Shown: positions 15,096 to 23,244, numbered from the stretch's first letter. The stretch is 26,773 nt of DNA from Thiogranum sp963752745 (GCA_963752745.1 CAVWAK010000055.1:1-26773), one strand, 5' to 3'. Translations and numbers: made by a program. Notes: a model not told the origin generated them from the sequence alone.

Positions 15096-16369
15096 GAGTC
15101 AGATTCCTGCACGCTAGTGCGTTCCTGGGCGCGTGTCGCACGCTCGGACAGTCGTTTTGCGCTTGCTGCATCGCCTTTCTGCTGGCACAGGGTGGCTAAC
15201 TGGGCTAGCGCCTGGTAGTGACCAGGCTCCAGGTAAATGCTTTTCCGGTACAGCTTCTCGGCTTCCGGCAGGTTGCCTGCGGCCTGGCGGATTATTCCCA
15301 GCAGGTAGTAAGCACCGGCTTGATCTGTCTGCTTTGACAGCAATGTCTCACACTGTTGTGCGGCTTCGTCCAGATGTCCCTGGTCGGCAAGCTTTACGGC
15401 GGTTTCAAGCATATTCTCATCGGGTTCATCAACGGCGGCCTGCGGCGTGATCGGCGATGATCTATCCACACTCTGGAAGGGTTTCAGCTGCTTGCTGATA
15501 GTCAGATCGCGACCCCGTTTTTGCAGTTTGCGCGCCTGGCGTTGTGCTGATTCGGGAGGCTTTGCAGCCTGGTCATTGATAGTGCGTCTGAAGCCAAAGC
15601 TGCGTTCGTATTCAAGTGGCCTGTATGCGCGCTCAAGCAGCAAGCTGGTTTCCGAATGTCCCAGAAACAGCAGTCCCCGATCGTCGAGGATGCCATCAAG
15701 GCGGTCAATCGCATGATGCTGGGTGGGCCGATCAAAATAGATCAACAGATTTCGACAGAAAATTACATTGTATGCCGATCGATTCTCGGTGAAGGCGGCA
15801 TCAAGGATATTCGCCTGGGAAAATCTTACGCGATTACGTATGTCTTCCTTTAACTGGTAGCGTGTCCCGCTGGCGACAAAATGCTCGTCACGAAAGGCGA
15901 GGTCATTGCCGCGAAACGAATTCGCTCCGTAGATCGCTTTTCGTGCCTTTTCAATGTTCGTGCTGCTGATGTCTACCGCGTCGATCTGTCCGGCTGTGGC
16001 AGGTAGTCCTGCATCAGACAGACACATGGCCAGTGTGTAGGGTTCCTCGCCACTGGAGCAGGGCACGCTGAGTATGCGCAGTGGTTGTAGCGCGTTGTGC
16101 GGAATCCATTCGGATTCAACCCAGTGACGAAACGCATCAAAAGGATTCCGGTCGCGGAAGAACCAGGTTTCCGGGATAATCACAGCATCTATTAATGCAT
16201 CCAGTTCGGTATCAGAAACGCGTACGATCCGGGCGTAAGCGCCCGGTTCTTCGATACCGCATATGCGCATACGCTGTTCGACTGCTTGTGACACCGTGGC
16301 AGAGCCCACTGTAGCGCTATGTAGTCCCATTCGGTCTTTGAGCAGTTGTTCGATACTGGAAAGCGGCAT
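15092..16369 (-). CDS. wspC: WspC, CheR-type receptor methyltransferase with C-terminal TPRs
   Basis: 425 residues. The N-terminal 270 form a CheR SAM-dependent methyltransferase: TWFFRD at 68-73, the SAM-binding SVPCSSGEEPYTLA around 101-114, the acidic AVDISSTNIEKA, and the FCRNLLIYFD motif. A basic linker (about 270-310) leads to C-terminal tetratricopeptide repeats (about 330-415; one reads AGAYYLLGIIRQAAGN). The enzyme methylates glutamates of WspA and opposes WspF. The TPR tail is typical of WspC and other CheR proteins acting on receptors that lack the C-terminal tethering pentapeptide; WspA here indeed ends without one. It starts 3 bp after the wspB stop and its end overlaps wspD. Confidence 0.94.
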   Translation of the reverse strand: MPLSSIEQLLKDRMGLHSATVGSATVSQAVEQRMRICGIEEPGAYARIVRVSDTELDALIDAVIIPETWFFRDRNPFDAFRHWVESEWIPHNALQPLRILSVPCSSGEEPYTLAMCLSDAGLPATAGQIDAVDISSTNIEKARKAIYGANSFRGNDLAFRDEHFVASGTRYQLKEDIRNRVRFSQANILDAAFTENRSAYNVIFCRNLLIYFDRPTQHHAIDRLDGILDDRGLLFLGHSETSLLLERAYRPLEYERSFGFRRTINDQAAKPPESAQRQARKLQKRGRDLTISKQLKPFQSVDRSSPITPQAAVDEPDENMLETAVKLADQGHLDEAAQQCETLLSKQTDQAGAYYLLGIIRQAAGNLPEAEKLYRKSIYLEPGHYQALAQLATLCQQKGDAASAKRLSERATRAQERTSVQESDS

Positions 16370-16372
16370 GAA

Positions 16373-16831
16373 TTACACCGCCTCTTCCGGGAACAGTTGT
16401 GCCTGGACAGCTGATGGAAGCAGCTCGCTGATGGTGATTTTCTGCAGCAGTCCCTGATCGGTGTTCGCGGCCATGCCCAGGTAGGGGCTGTCGTCCATGC
16501 TAAGTCCGGTAGACATAAATGTGTCGTCAGTGACACGGACTGTTTCAGTCACGCGCTCGGCCAGGACCCCCAGCATGTGAGTTTTACCTGTGGCCAAAGG
16601 GAAGTTCACCAGAATGATGCGCGTGGTAAAGCTATCGGTGCAGTTGTGCTGGTGGATCAGCTGGCACAGATCAATCACGGGCACGTGCTGACCGCGATAA
16701 TTGAACAGGCCGGCAATATAGTCGGGTGCCCGGGCAATTTGCTCCAGATTTACCCGCGAGGTGACCTCAACTACGTCAGATACCGGTACGGCGTACTGGC
16801 CGTCACCCAGGTTGAACGGCAGCATTAACAT
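16373..16831 (-). CDS. wspB: WspB, CheW-like adaptor
   Basis: 152 residues consisting almost wholly of one CheW domain: MLPFNLGDGQYAVPVSDVVE at the start, GLFNYRGQHVPVIDLCQL in the middle, and a segment with HMLGVLAERVTETV. It should bridge WspA and the WspE kinase in the cytoplasmic signalling array. The ATG at 16831 is used here; a second in-frame ATG two codons later would serve equally. It lies 12 bp after the wspA stop and 3 bp before the wspC start. Assignment as WspB and not a general CheW rests on its position between wspA and wspC. Confidence 0.93.
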   Translation of the reverse strand: MLMLPFNLGDGQYAVPVSDVVEVTSRVNLEQIARAPDYIAGLFNYRGQHVPVIDLCQLIHQHNCTDSFTTRIILVNFPLATGKTHMLGVLAERVTETVRVTDDTFMSTGLSMDDSPYLGMAANTDQGLLQKITISELLPSAVQAQLFPEEAV

Positions 16832-16843
16832 GCTCCAGCGGCC

Positions 16844-18862
16844 TCAGGAACTCACCTGGAAGTTCGAAGCACCTTCCTGCAGCCGCTGGGCTGCTTCGTT
16901 TAGCTGCATTATCGCCCCATTGGACTGTCGCAGTGAATCTGCGGTTTGTTGCGCCGACTCACTCAGCTGAATGATGGCATCCCGAATCTGCTGTCCGCCC
17001 TGGGCCTGTGAGCTCATGCCTTCGTTGACCTCTTCGAAACGTGGGATCAGTGTTTCGACCTGCTCTATGATATGTGCCAGTTGAGAGCCCACCTGTCTGA
17101 CATCATCAACACCATGGCGAACTTCCTCGGAAAATTTCTCCATGCCCATGACACCGGCTGAAACAGCCGATTGCATTTCCTTGACCATCTGCTCGATATC
17201 CCAGGTAGCGACAGCAGTCTGGTCAGCAAGTCGTCGGATTTCGGTGGCAACGACTGCGAAACCGACTCCGTATTCACCGGCTTTTTCGGCTTCAATGGCA
17301 GCATTTAATGACAGGAGGTTGGTCTGGTCGGCAACACGGTTGATGGTTGTGACCACTGTGTTGATGTTGCCGGCCTTTTCACTGAGCACAGCCAGCTTGG
17401 AGCCAATTGATTCTGTGGCTTCCATCATCTGGTGCATGGTTTTCTCCATGCTCTGCAGTGAGGAACGACCGGCGTTGGCACTCTCTGACGTCTTCCATGC
17501 CACATCGGTGACATCATTCATGGTGTTGACCAGGTCTTTGGAGGTGGCGGTGATCTGAGTCACCGTGGCTTTGATCTCGTTGGTTGTAGCAGCCTGCTCG
17601 GTGACCGTGGCTTCCTGCTGCTTGGCGGTGGCAGCGATCTCTGTTGCAGAAGACGTGACCTGTATACCGGACTGCTGGATCCTCGATACCAGAGAGTTAA
17701 GGCTGTTAAGCATCTTCTGGATGCCACCAGCGAGTTCGGAGATGACGTCATGATCCCGGTAGACCATGATTTCACCCGTGAGGTCGCCTTCGGCGGCCAT
17801 TGTCACTACATCCTGGATGAGTTCAACCTTGCCCTTCACGTCATCTGCCGATTGCCGTTCACGTTCAATAATGTCGCGAATCTTCTGGGTCATGGTGTTG
17901 AAGGCATTGGCCAGGGTATGAAATTCTTTCAGCGCGCGACTGTCGACGCTGGTCTCGGTATCCCCCTGGGCTACCTTGTTCATGTCGTTTACCATGGTTT
18001 TCACTGGCTTAAACAGGAAGCGGTTGAGAATCAGCAAGGCTACGATGAAGGCTGCACCTACCAGGGCTACCAGGGCTGCGGTAGTTGTATTGCGTGTCTG
18101 TTTGGTGGCCTTGTAAAGGGCGGCAAAATCGTTAAGCGCTACCAGCCGCAGGACGGGGGCGCCGGTGCTGTCGGTGACTGGGAAGTTGATTTCCCGGGCG
18201 GTGTCAGGCCGGGATGACCAGTCTCCGATTTCGAACAGCATCTCGTCGTCAAGACCGGTCACCCTGAGTGGTAGACGCGTTAGTGAGGCCACAGACTGCA
18301 GTGAGAAGGCGGGATCGAAACTGATTTCCAGATAGCCCCACGTTTTTTTGCCCCCCAAAGGTTGGATAACGGAATAACGTACCTCTTTGTCGCTTTGCCA
18401 GAAGGTGCTGACAGCCTGTTTTGGATTACGTTTTTCTATCGCGTCGGCAGTAGATCTTTCGGGCTGCCCGGCATTCATAAGGCGCTTGCCATCACGATTG
18501 TAAAGATTCACTGCGATTGCTTTGAGAGTCGGCAGCGTGGTCGCCAGCGGAGCCTCCAGGAGCTTGGCCAACATCGGGTTGCCGGCACCCGGCTGTGCTT
18601 CAGCCAGGTAGCTATTCAGTTCAGGTTGACGAGCCATGGCCTTCCCGGCAGCTGTAGTCAACTGTGAGCTCTCGGCGCGAAATTGACTGATAGTAGCTTC
18701 ACTGGCCACTTCCAGAATGCGGGTCGAGGACCGGGTCTGTGCAGCTGTCGCGGCTTCCCGGTACTCCGCTTCGGAGATGAAGGACATGGCAACTGCCACA
18801 ATGCCGATAACAAGAAGCACGCTGATGTTTAGTGCCTTTAGTGAAAACTGTTCGATTCGCAT
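16844..18862 (-). CDS. wspA: WspA, membrane-bound methyl-accepting chemoreceptor with large periplasmic domain
   Basis: 672 residues from the ATG at 18862. TM1 is about 10-29, a periplasmic region 30-258, TM2 about 259-281, HAMP 283-335, a second HAMP-like helical segment about 345-395, then the methyl-accepting signalling domain to the C-terminus with its hairpin tip around 509-563 (ADQTNLLSLNAAIEAEKAG). The EAEKAGEYG and ATEIRRLADQTAVAT wording of the tip is that of WspA. The periplasmic half 110-200 has a Cache/PAS-like look (NLYNRDGKRLMNAG, then RYSVIQPLGGKKTWGYLEIS). From memory Pseudomonas WspA is about 540 residues, so this sensor is enlarged. There is no C-terminal pentapeptide. The start was moved from an upstream ATG at 18922 because the 20 extra residues precede an otherwise normal membrane anchor; GAGAA lies near the chosen ATG. 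First gene of the operon. Confidence 0.93.
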   Translation of the reverse strand: MRIEQFSLKALNISVLLVIGIVAVAMSFISEAEYREAATAAQTRSSTRILEVASEATISQFRAESSQLTTAAGKAMARQPELNSYLAEAQPGAGNPMLAKLLEAPLATTLPTLKAIAVNLYNRDGKRLMNAGQPERSTADAIEKRNPKQAVSTFWQSDKEVRYSVIQPLGGKKTWGYLEISFDPAFSLQSVASLTRLPLRVTGLDDEMLFEIGDWSSRPDTAREINFPVTDSTGAPVLRLVALNDFAALYKATKQTRNTTTAALVALVGAAFIVALLILNRFLFKPVKTMVNDMNKVAQGDTETSVDSRALKEFHTLANAFNTMTQKIRDIIERERQSADDVKGKVELIQDVVTMAAEGDLTGEIMVYRDHDVISELAGGIQKMLNSLNSLVSRIQQSGIQVTSSATEIAATAKQQEATVTEQAATTNEIKATVTQITATSKDLVNTMNDVTDVAWKTSESANAGRSSLQSMEKTMHQMMEATESIGSKLAVLSEKAGNINTVVTTINRVADQTNLLSLNAAIEAEKAGEYGVGFAVVATEIRRLADQTAVATWDIEQMVKEMQSAVSAGVMGMEKFSEEVRHGVDDVRQVGSQLAHIIEQVETLIPRFEEVNEGMSSQAQGGQQIRDAIIQLSESAQQTADSLRQSNGAIMQLNEAAQRLQEGASNFQVSS

Positions 18863-19174
18863 ATCAATGTTCTCGTTGGGTTTAGCGGCGCAAAACAGCT
18901 TCAGTGCGCAATCATGGAGCAAAATGCAATTTCCTTGCCTTCAGGGGACTTGGCAGTAATTTTGTACACATCTGCGGCGCTACCCAGGGTGGTAAAAGGG
19001 ATCATAAAAGAGTTATAAGTTTATGAAAATAATAATATTATAAGTTATTTTGAAGAAACTACCTGAGCTGTCCCCGTGTGTTGCAGCGTAATGAGCCTGC
19101 GTTCTCATGTTGGTCGAATGGTGGCCGTTAACACTGAAGACGACGGTTTTTTGTCGCTTTGTTCGAGGCTGGTG
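18863..19174. other. Divergent intergenic region between wspA and the aspartyl protease gene
   Basis: About 310 bp without a convincing gene. The wspA-proximal part is ordinary in composition. From about 18999 to 19063 it becomes strikingly AT-rich compared with its surroundings, with two copies of TTATAAGTT. The protease-proximal part has a TTTTTT run at 19147-19152 and GAGG (19165-19168), 6 nt from the chosen protease ATG. Promoters for both divergent units must lie here, and this is the only long non-coding stretch upstream of the wsp operon. Confidence 0.7.
19013..19046. repeat. Two direct repeats TTATAAGTT in AT-rich promoter region, with a minus-strand TATAAT
   Basis: TTATAAGTT occurs at 19013-19021 and 19038-19046, 25 bp apart start to start. 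The second copy overlaps ATTATA at 19037-19042, which reads TATAAT on the minus strand, a perfect -10 hexamer facing wspA about 175 bp upstream of its ATG. I do not find a good -35 at the right spacing. The repeats may be a regulator's half-sites or simply chance in AT-rich DNA. Confidence 0.35.
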
Positions 19175-19651
19175 ATGCACAGATTGAAACTCAAATTGAT
19201 GGTAGCTACGCTGGCTCTAATGACGGCAGATGCCTTGATGGCAGATGCCTACAAGATCATTCCCATGAACCAGAAACGTCTGGCGACTTATTACGTAGAC
19301 GCGAACATGCTGGGTAGTGGCGCTGTTGAATTCATGGTCGATACCGGTGCCGGTTACACCACCATCAACGAACAAATACTGTCGCGCCTTCAGGATGCTG
19401 ACAACGCTGTGTACGTTGGTGAACTCACTGGCGTGATGGCTGACGGCAGTCAGCAGCAGTTGCCGGTTTACAGAATCAAGCACCTGGTGATTGGAGAAGA
19501 CTGCAGTTTGTACGATGTGGAAGCAGCTGTGTTTCCGCGCAACACCCGGATGCTACTGGGCCTGAGCGCGCTGGAGAAAGCTGCTCCGTTTGTATTTTCC
19601 ACCAATCCTCCAAGTCTTAGCCTGAGTAATTGCAGTATCGCGACAAGTTAA
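19175..19651 (+). CDS. Exported retropepsin-like aspartyl protease
   Basis: 158 residues from the ATG at 19175. Residues 1-25 look like a signal peptide (basic MHRLKLK, hydrophobic core, ending near ADA), so the mature protein is probably periplasmic. The catalytic motif of the single-lobe, retroviral-type proteases is present as FMVDTGAGYTTI with D56-T57-G58, and the later hydrophobic-glycine element appears as MLLGLSAL at about 126-133. Such proteins are expected to act as homodimers. Two cysteines, at about 110 and 152, could form a disulphide. An upstream ATG (19076) would add 33 residues in front of the signal peptide and is rejected; GAGG precedes the chosen start. It is followed 213 bp later by the OmpA-family gene. 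The substrate is unknown. Confidence 0.82.
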   Translation: MHRLKLKLMVATLALMTADALMADAYKIIPMNQKRLATYYVDANMLGSGAVEFMVDTGAGYTTINEQILSRLQDADNAVYVGELTGVMADGSQQQLPVYRIKHLVIGEDCSLYDVEAAVFPRNTRMLLGLSALEKAAPFVFSTNPPSLSLSNCSIATS

Positions 19652-19676
19652 GCGCTGTTTAGTTACCTCTTCTGAT

Positions 19677-19700
19677 TGCGCCTTTTCATCATCTGGCGCA
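19677..19700 (+). terminator. Hairpin after the protease gene, weak terminator candidate
   Basis: TGCGCC (19677-19682) and GGCGCA (19695-19700) are complementary with a 12-nt T-rich loop, 25 bp after the protease stop. No T-run follows the second arm. It may separate the protease transcript from the ompA-like gene, which has its own promoter-like elements further on. Confidence 0.25.
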
Positions 19701-19732
19701 GAATGCCGCCCCAAGGATCAATTCAGTCTTGA

Positions 19733-19760
19733 TTGACAGACCCTCTATTGGGTCTAGTCT
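19733..19760 (+). promoter_or_regulatory. Candidate promoter with internal palindrome upstream of the OmpA-family gene
   Basis: A perfect -35 hexamer TTGACA (19733-19738) is followed, 16 bp later, by TAGTCT (19755-19760), a poor -10. Between them lies the inverted repeat AGACCC-tctatt-GGGTCT (19738-19755), which would fit an operator placed over the promoter or a small leader hairpin. The candidate start of transcription would leave a leader of roughly 100 nt before the ATG at 19865. The -35 is good; the rest is suggestive only. Confidence 0.4.
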
Positions 19761-19864
19761 TTAAATTAGAAAGGCTGGATTGCGGAGAGCATCTTGCCGC
19801 TCCGGGTGCTCGAGCGCACTTCCTGCACGACCCTGTGTCTCTCGGTATTCGGAGGTAGAAGAAA

Positions 19865-20515
19865 ATGAAACATATAAGCCAGATTCTCCTTATTGCATGC
19901 GGTGCGGCAGTAGCTACGGCTGCGCCTGCAACTCCCGGTTACGTTGATGACACCGGTGGTGCTGTTATCCGTATCGGTAGTGGTGACTGCCTGCGTACCC
20001 AGCGTTGGTCAATACCCAATGCGATTATCCAGTGTGACCCTGAAATCGTTGCTGCACGCGATGGCGTGGATGTCGCGGCAGTCGAAGTGATTTTGGTTTC
20101 CAAGCAGAACCCGATCCGCCTGGAGGCGGACACGTTGTTTGAATTCGATAGCGCCGACCTTATGGATGATGGCAAGGTGCTGCTTGACGACCTGATGGGA
20201 ACTCTGACAGCCGATACACTGAGAGATCAGAAAGTTATTATTCGGGGTTACGCCGACCGCATTGGTCCCGCAGACTATAATCTGGCGCTGTCAAAGCAGC
20301 GTGCTACATCGGTTACCGATTACCTGGTTTCCAGGGGGCTGGTGCCCAGCTTTATTGAAACCGTCGGGCTGGGTTCCGCGGATCCGATTGTAGAATGCAC
20401 GGGTATACGCGGAGCCCCGTTGGTCGAATGCCTGGCGCCGAACAGGCGTACCGAAGTTGAGTTCACGGCCATGGAAGTGATCGAAGTTGAAGAGACGGTG
20501 CCGGTACAGAAATAG
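19865..20515 (+). CDS. OmpA-family peptidoglycan-associated protein
   Basis: 216 residues. A signal peptide (about 1-22, ending ATAAPA) is followed by a short segment carrying a GSGDC..T..W...NAIIQCDPE pattern (C42, C57) that I recall from beta/gamma-proteobacterial OmpA-like proteins. The OmpA C-terminal domain (about 85-200) begins LEADTLFEFDSADL. It has the peptidoglycan-binding pair D131 (GYADRIG) and R146 (ALSKQRA), and the NRRTEVEF end with a two-cysteine loop (C178, C189). There is no N-terminal beta-barrel, so it is a small periplasmic or membrane-associated protein, not a porin. Cys12 lies in an LIAC sequence, but the hydrophobic stretch before it is too short for a confident lipoprotein call. 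GGAGG (19851-19855) precedes the ATG, and a strong terminator follows the stop. Confidence 0.92.
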   Translation: MKHISQILLIACGAAVATAAPATPGYVDDTGGAVIRIGSGDCLRTQRWSIPNAIIQCDPEIVAARDGVDVAAVEVILVSKQNPIRLEADTLFEFDSADLMDDGKVLLDDLMGTLTADTLRDQKVIIRGYADRIGPADYNLALSKQRATSVTDYLVSRGLVPSFIETVGLGSADPIVECTGIRGAPLVECLAPNRRTEVEFTAMEVIEVEETVPVQK

Positions 20516-20542
20516 CCCGGTCATACGATCTCATCATTTAAG

Positions 20543-20569
20543 ACGGGCCCCGGAAGGGCCCGTTTTTTT
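20543..20569 (+). terminator. Strong intrinsic terminator of the OmpA-family gene
   Basis: CGGGCCC (20544-20550), loop CGGAA, GGGCCCG (20556-20562), then seven T (20563-20569); A20543 can also pair with the first T. It starts 28 bp after the OmpA-family stop. On the minus strand the hairpin lies just past the mutS stop but lacks a T-run, so it is mainly a rightward terminator, with its T-tract touching the mutS stop codon. Confidence 0.92.
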
Positions 20570-23150
20570 ATCGGGTTTCTTCGCTGGCGAGATTTTTCAG
20601 GGTGTATAGCAGATCCAGAGCCTGGCGGGGTGTCAGATCGTCGGGTTTGATGCCCTGAAGTGCTTCGGCAAGCGGACTTTCATGATGGCTGACGAACATG
20701 TCAATCTGCTGTTGGGGTTTTGTGGGCTGTGCGGCGAACTGGCTGTCGCCGGCTTCCAGTTGCCGCAACAGCTTGCGACTTTGTTCCAGTACCTGCTCGG
20801 GTACGCCGGCCAGGGCGGCCACCTGTATGCCATAACTCCGGCTGGCCGGTCCGTCCTTTACGGTGTGCAAAAACACAATTTTCTCGGCGTGCTCAACGGC
20901 ATCCAGATGCACGTTGGCTGTCGTGCTGATCTCTTCGGGAAGACTGGTGAGTTCGAAATAGTGTGTCGCAAATAGCGTGTATGCCTTGAGCTTGCCGAGT
21001 TCGCGGGCAACGGCCCAGGCAAGCGCCAGGCCATCATAGGTGCTGGTGCCACGACCAATTTCATCTATCAGCACCAGGCTACTGGATGTGGCGTTATTGA
21101 GGATGTTCGCCGTTTCGGTCATTTCCACCATAAAAGTAGAGCGTCCGCTGGCCAGATCATCGGAGGCACCGATGCGGGTGAAAATGCGGTCCAGGGGTCC
21201 TATGCGGGCGCTGTCGGCCGGCACAAAGCTGCCTGTGCAGGCAAGCAGTGCGATCAACGCTGTCTGTCGCATGTAGGTCGATTTACCGCCCATGTTCGGG
21301 CCGGTGATAATCAGCAGCCGTCTGTTCTCATCAAACTGCACATCATTGGGAACAAATGGCTCTTCGTTGACCTGCTCTATAACCGGATGCCGGCCACCAC
21401 GGATATCTATGCCGGCGTCTTCGCTCATGTCCGGCCGCGACCAGTTCAGTGTGTCGGCGCGTTCCGCCAGGCAGCACAGCACATCGAGTTCAGACAGCCC
21501 TTCAGCGCAGGTGGACAATAACTTGATCTGTCCCAGTAACTGTTGCAACAGTTCAGCGTACAGCGCCTTTTCCCGCTCCAGTGCCTTGCTGCGTGCGCCA
21601 AGCACCTTGTCCTCGTGTTCCTTGAGTTCCGGGGTGATAAATCTTTCCGCTCCCTTTAGGGTCTGGCGGCGTTGATAATTGTCCGGTACCTGGTCAGACT
21701 GGCTGCGGCTGACCTCAATGTAGTAACCATGCACCCGGTTGTAGCGAATCTTTAAATTGGCGATACCACTGCGCTCACGTTCAGCAGTTTCCATGTCGAG
21801 CAGAATCTGGTCGCTCTTTTCACTCAGTGTGCGCAGTTCGTCGAGTTCGCTGTCGTAGCCTTCGGCAATGACGCCGCCGTCACGGATAATGGCGGCCGGA
21901 ATATCCGGCAGAGCACGTCGCAGAAGTTTTACAACTTTGGGGTGCTCCTGGATACGTGACGACAATTCGCCAAGCAAGGGGTCGCTGTCACTGCGTAGCA
22001 GTGCCTGTATATCGGGTAGACGTGCCAGGGTGTCGCGCAATGCGGTCAGGTCGCGTGGACGCGCGGACTGCAGCGCAACACGCGACAGAATGCGTTCCAG
22101 ATCGCTGCCGCCGCGCAGCTGCCCGCGCAAAGCCTCGAACAGGCGTGCCTGGAGCAGGGCTTCGATGCACTGGTGACGCATCGCCAGTGGCTGGCGGTCG
22201 CGCAGTGGCCGGTGCAGCCAGCGGCGCACCATGCGACTGCCCATGGCGGTAACGCATTTATCCAGCACGGCTACAAGGCTGTGCTGTTTCTGTCCGGACT
22301 GTGCCTGATCAAGCTCCAGGTTGCGGCGCGTGGCGGCATCCATGATGACGCTGTCCTGCCGCAGTTCGCTGCGCAGTCCGCGTAAATGGGGGAGGGCGGC
22401 GCGTTGCGTGTCCTTTACGTATTGCAGCAAGGCGCCGGCCGCACCGACTGCTACGGGCATATCCTGACAGCCAAAGCCACTCAGGTCGCGGGTACCAAAC
22501 TGTTCGTTGAGCTGGCGGGAGGCTGCCTCCGTATCGAAGTGCCAGGGTGGCAGGCGCCGCAGCGCTTTACTGTGAGTCAGCATGGCCGGCAGAGTAAAAT
22601 CTTCGCTGATGAGGAGCTCCGCAGGTTGCAGGCGTTCAAGTTCGCCCAGCAGGGCTTCTTCGCCACTGAATTCCTGTACTACGAAGCGTCCGGCAGACAG
22701 GTCCAGTGAGGCAATGCCGTAGTAGCCTTCCTCGTCGCGGCCAAGGCCGACAAGCAGGTTGTCGCGGCGCTCCTCGAGCAGGGATTCATCGGTGAGGGTG
22801 CCGGGGGTGAGAACACGGACAACCTGGCGCTCCACAGGACCCTTGCTGGTAGCCGGGTCGCCGATCTGCTCGCAGATGGCAACCGATTCTCCCAGGCGTA
22901 CCAGGCGACCCAGATACTGCTCCGCAGCATGCACCGGTATACCTGCCATAGGGATGGGCTCACCAGCCGACTGACCTCGGCTGGTGAGGGTGATATCCAT
23001 GAGTTCAGCGGCCTTGCGCGCATCTTCGTAAAACAGCTCATAGAAATCGCCCATGCGATAAAACACCAGGACGTCAGGATGTTCTGCCTTGATGCGCAGG
23101 TACTGCTGCATCATCGGCGTATGCTTGCTGGTGTTTGGTACTGCTGACAT
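20568..23150 (-). CDS. mutS: DNA mismatch repair ATPase MutS
   Basis: 860 residues from the ATG at 23150. The N-terminal mismatch-reading motif GDFYELF places Phe36 and Glu38 exactly where E. coli MutS has them, which supports this start over the ATG 15 codons upstream. The C-terminal ABC ATPase has Walker A GPNMGGKST from G617, Walker B LVLIDEIGRGTS with D696-E697, and ATHYFELT as the switch histidine region. It recognises base mismatches and small loops and recruits MutL. The C-terminal tail includes the usual acidic QAL-DLL segment. It is convergent with the OmpA-family gene and divergent from the PilZ gene, 94 bp between starts. In Pseudomonas fdxA directly adjoins mutS; here a wsp-containing segment lies between them. 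Confidence 0.97.
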   Translation of the reverse strand: MSAVPNTSKHTPMMQQYLRIKAEHPDVLVFYRMGDFYELFYEDARKAAELMDITLTSRGQSAGEPIPMAGIPVHAAEQYLGRLVRLGESVAICEQIGDPATSKGPVERQVVRVLTPGTLTDESLLEERRDNLLVGLGRDEEGYYGIASLDLSAGRFVVQEFSGEEALLGELERLQPAELLISEDFTLPAMLTHSKALRRLPPWHFDTEAASRQLNEQFGTRDLSGFGCQDMPVAVGAAGALLQYVKDTQRAALPHLRGLRSELRQDSVIMDAATRRNLELDQAQSGQKQHSLVAVLDKCVTAMGSRMVRRWLHRPLRDRQPLAMRHQCIEALLQARLFEALRGQLRGGSDLERILSRVALQSARPRDLTALRDTLARLPDIQALLRSDSDPLLGELSSRIQEHPKVVKLLRRALPDIPAAIIRDGGVIAEGYDSELDELRTLSEKSDQILLDMETAERERSGIANLKIRYNRVHGYYIEVSRSQSDQVPDNYQRRQTLKGAERFITPELKEHEDKVLGARSKALEREKALYAELLQQLLGQIKLLSTCAEGLSELDVLCCLAERADTLNWSRPDMSEDAGIDIRGGRHPVIEQVNEEPFVPNDVQFDENRRLLIITGPNMGGKSTYMRQTALIALLACTGSFVPADSARIGPLDRIFTRIGASDDLASGRSTFMVEMTETANILNNATSSSLVLIDEIGRGTSTYDGLALAWAVARELGKLKAYTLFATHYFELTSLPEEISTTANVHLDAVEHAEKIVFLHTVKDGPASRSYGIQVAALAGVPEQVLEQSRKLLRQLEAGDSQFAAQPTKPQQQIDMFVSHHESPLAEALQGIKPDDLTPRQALDLLYTLKNLASEETR

Positions 23151-23244
23151 GTGCGGCAGTCTAGCGGAAATGCGGTGCCGGTACAGCTTGCGCACAGGCC
23201 CCGGCTTTGTTAATCATGATGTCGGCCAAGTGGAGGAGACGAGC

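Noticed and set aside
18863..18922. 20-codon upstream extension of WspA
   Set aside because: The extra residues are not membrane-anchor-like, and the ATG at 18862 gives a standard short basic N-terminus before TM1.
19076..19174. Upstream start for the aspartyl protease
   Set aside because: It would put 33 residues ahead of a good signal peptide; GAGG precedes the ATG at 19175.
20516..20570. Terminal repeat of the wsp-containing segment matching 9905-9993
   Set aside because: I compared the two junctions by eye and found no shared repeat longer than expected by chance; the clear structure here is a transcription terminator.
23151..23195. 15-codon upstream extension of MutS
   Set aside because: With the ATG at 23150 the mismatch-reading Phe36 and Glu38 have the same numbers as in E. 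coli MutS; the extension is arginine-rich and unlikely.
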